Source of the DNA: an uncultured Pseudomonas sp.
Lineage (GTDB): Bacteria > Pseudomonadota > Gammaproteobacteria > Pseudomonadales > Pseudomonadaceae
DNA: 6,413 nt
Reading direction: 5' to 3'
Assembly: GCA_937863915.1 (NCBI GenBank)
Contig: CALMID010000280.1
Location: forward strand, 1-6,413
Below are positions 5,928 to 6,413 of the stretch, one piece after another. Position numbers and translations under genes: made by a program. Each line of letters opens with the position of its first letter. Position 1 is the stretch's first letter. A model generated the notes under the pieces. That model was not told the origin of the DNA, did no database searches, and worked only from the letters and a program-made list of their open reading frames with translations.

Positions 5928-6285
5928 GGGGCCGATTAGGATTCGACGCCGGTAACAAAACTTGAGGGGCATGCCGAGTTGGTAACAGAACTCGTAAATC
6001 CACTGTTGCAAACTTATAGTTGCCAACGACGACAACTACGCCCTAGCCGCCTAAGTGCCGCTAGCTGACCCTAGGGGATGCCTGTAAACCCGAAGATTTG
6101 GTCAGTCAGATAGAACAGGATCGCCGCCAAACTCGCTGCAGGTGTAACGGCTAAAACTTATGCAGCTCGCTCCAAGCACCCTGCCACTCGGGCCGCGCGG
6201 AGTTAACTCAATAGAGATGGCTACGCATGTAGAACCGATAGCGGCGAACTGGCGGACGGGGGTTCAAATCCCCCCGGCTCCACCA
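5928..6285 (+). ncRNA. ssrA: Transfer-messenger RNA (tmRNA, SsrA)
   Basis: One-piece tmRNA of 358 nt that rescues stalled ribosomes together with SmpB and tags the nascent chain for proteolysis. The tRNA-like ends pair in a 7-bp acceptor stem (5928-5934 with 6275-6281) that keeps the G3-U wobble (5930/6279) recognised by alanyl-tRNA synthetase. Discriminator A6282 and an encoded CCA (6283-6285) follow. The T arm has a 5-bp stem (6258-6262 with 6270-6274) and loop TTCAAAT. The 5' region has the conserved GATTAGGATTCGACGCCGG. The resume codon is GCC at 6022-6024; the tag frame reads ANDDNYALAA with TAA at 6052-6054, so the added tag is AANDDNYALAA, as in Pseudomonas, ending in the ALAA degron for ClpXP-type proteases. 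The 3' end of ssrA is a common integration site for mobile elements. smpB is 3 kb upstream on the same strand. Confidence 0.98.
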
Positions 6286-6291
6286 AATAAA

Positions 6292-6324
6292 GCCTGAAAC
6301 CCGTCTAAACCGCGGGTTTCAGGC
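6292..6324 (+). terminator. Hairpin after ssrA, probable terminator without a proper T-tract
   Basis: A perfect 12-bp stem (6292-6303 with 6313-6324) with a 9-nt loop starts 6 nt after the tmRNA CCA end. The left side is A-rich (AAATAAAG), as in bidirectional intrinsic terminators, but the right side continues ACGATTTG instead of a T-run. It probably bounds ssrA transcription or processing, but may be an impaired terminator. Confidence 0.65.
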
Positions 6325-6330
6325 ACGATT

Positions 6331-6385
6331 TGATGGCACTGGATTTCACACAGTCCAACTGTGAATCCAAATAGGTATGCCATCA
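6331..6385. repeat. Nested inverted repeat between ssrA and the next ORF
   Basis: Outer arms TGATGGCA (6331-6338) and TGCCATCA (6378-6385) are perfect 8-bp complements. Inside, GGATT (6341-6345) pairs with AATCC (6364-6368), and CACAGT (6349-6354) pairs with ACTGTG (6358-6363) around a 3-nt loop. In total 19 bp can pair within 55 bases. The right outer arm includes the A of the following ATG. It could be an operator, a translation-controlling hairpin, a second terminator for ssrA, or part of a mobile element end. Confidence 0.55.
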
Positions 6386-6413
6386 TGTCCAAGCGTCAAA
6401 GCAAAACCGGTGT
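6385..6413 (+). CDS. Start of an unidentified ORF, cut by the window edge
   Basis: An ATG at 6385-6387 opens a frame that stays open to the window end, reading MSKRQSKTG plus a partial codon. AGG at 6373-6375, 9 nt upstream, is a weak ribosome binding site. Nine residues are too few to assign a family; a basic N-terminus downstream of ssrA would fit a transposase or integrase, but that is speculation from position. An overlapping ATG at 6377 in another frame (MPSCPSVKAKPV) is an alternative. Confidence 0.35.

Noticed and set aside
6260..6285. The ssrA 3' end as a proven attL site of a genomic island.
   Set aside because: A second copy of this sequence would be needed and none exists in the window; integrase identity of the downstream ORF cannot be judged from nine residues.
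1..6413. CRISPR arrays, tandem repeats or additional tRNA genes.
   Set aside because: I saw no regularly spaced direct repeats, and the only tRNA-like fold found is the tmRNA itself.

Overview
The window is a core chromosomal segment of a gammaproteobacterium, almost certainly Pseudomonas. The evidence is a 134-residue Fur of the single-cysteine Pseudomonas type, an OmlA-type BamE with an acidic C-terminal tail, the order recN-fur-omlA, a tmRNA encoding the tag (A)ANDDNYALAA, and GC-rich coding with very few TTA, CTA or TCA codons.

From left to right it holds: the 3' end of recN (+); fur (-), facing recN across a hairpin; omlA/bamE (+), divergent from fur; rnfH and ratA (-), an overlapping two-gene operon that faces omlA across a strong bidirectional terminator; smpB (+), divergent from ratA; a large dCache-HAMP-PAS hybrid sensor histidine kinase (-), facing smpB with only 13 bp between the stops; and ssrA (tmRNA, +), divergent from the kinase. 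After ssrA there is a hairpin, then a nested inverted repeat that runs into the ATG of an open frame cut off by the window edge. No gene-free stretch exceeds 300 bases.

The functional themes are DNA repair (RecN), iron control (Fur), outer-membrane assembly (OmlA/BamE), and ribosome rescue (SmpB plus tmRNA, both partners within 3.5 kb). The set recN, bamE, rnfH, ratA, smpB, ssrA occurs in the same order in E. coli. Relative to that order, this window has fur inserted between recN and omlA, and the sensor kinase inserted between smpB and ssrA.

I see no clear undescribed system inside the window. The best leads are at the right edge, where the ssrA terminator hairpin lacks its expected T-run and is followed by an elaborate dyad and an unidentified ORF start. 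That could be the boundary of an element inserted downstream of ssrA. Other leads are a nearly leaderless smpB start, a structured fur leader, and the compact divergent promoter region between the kinase and ssrA.
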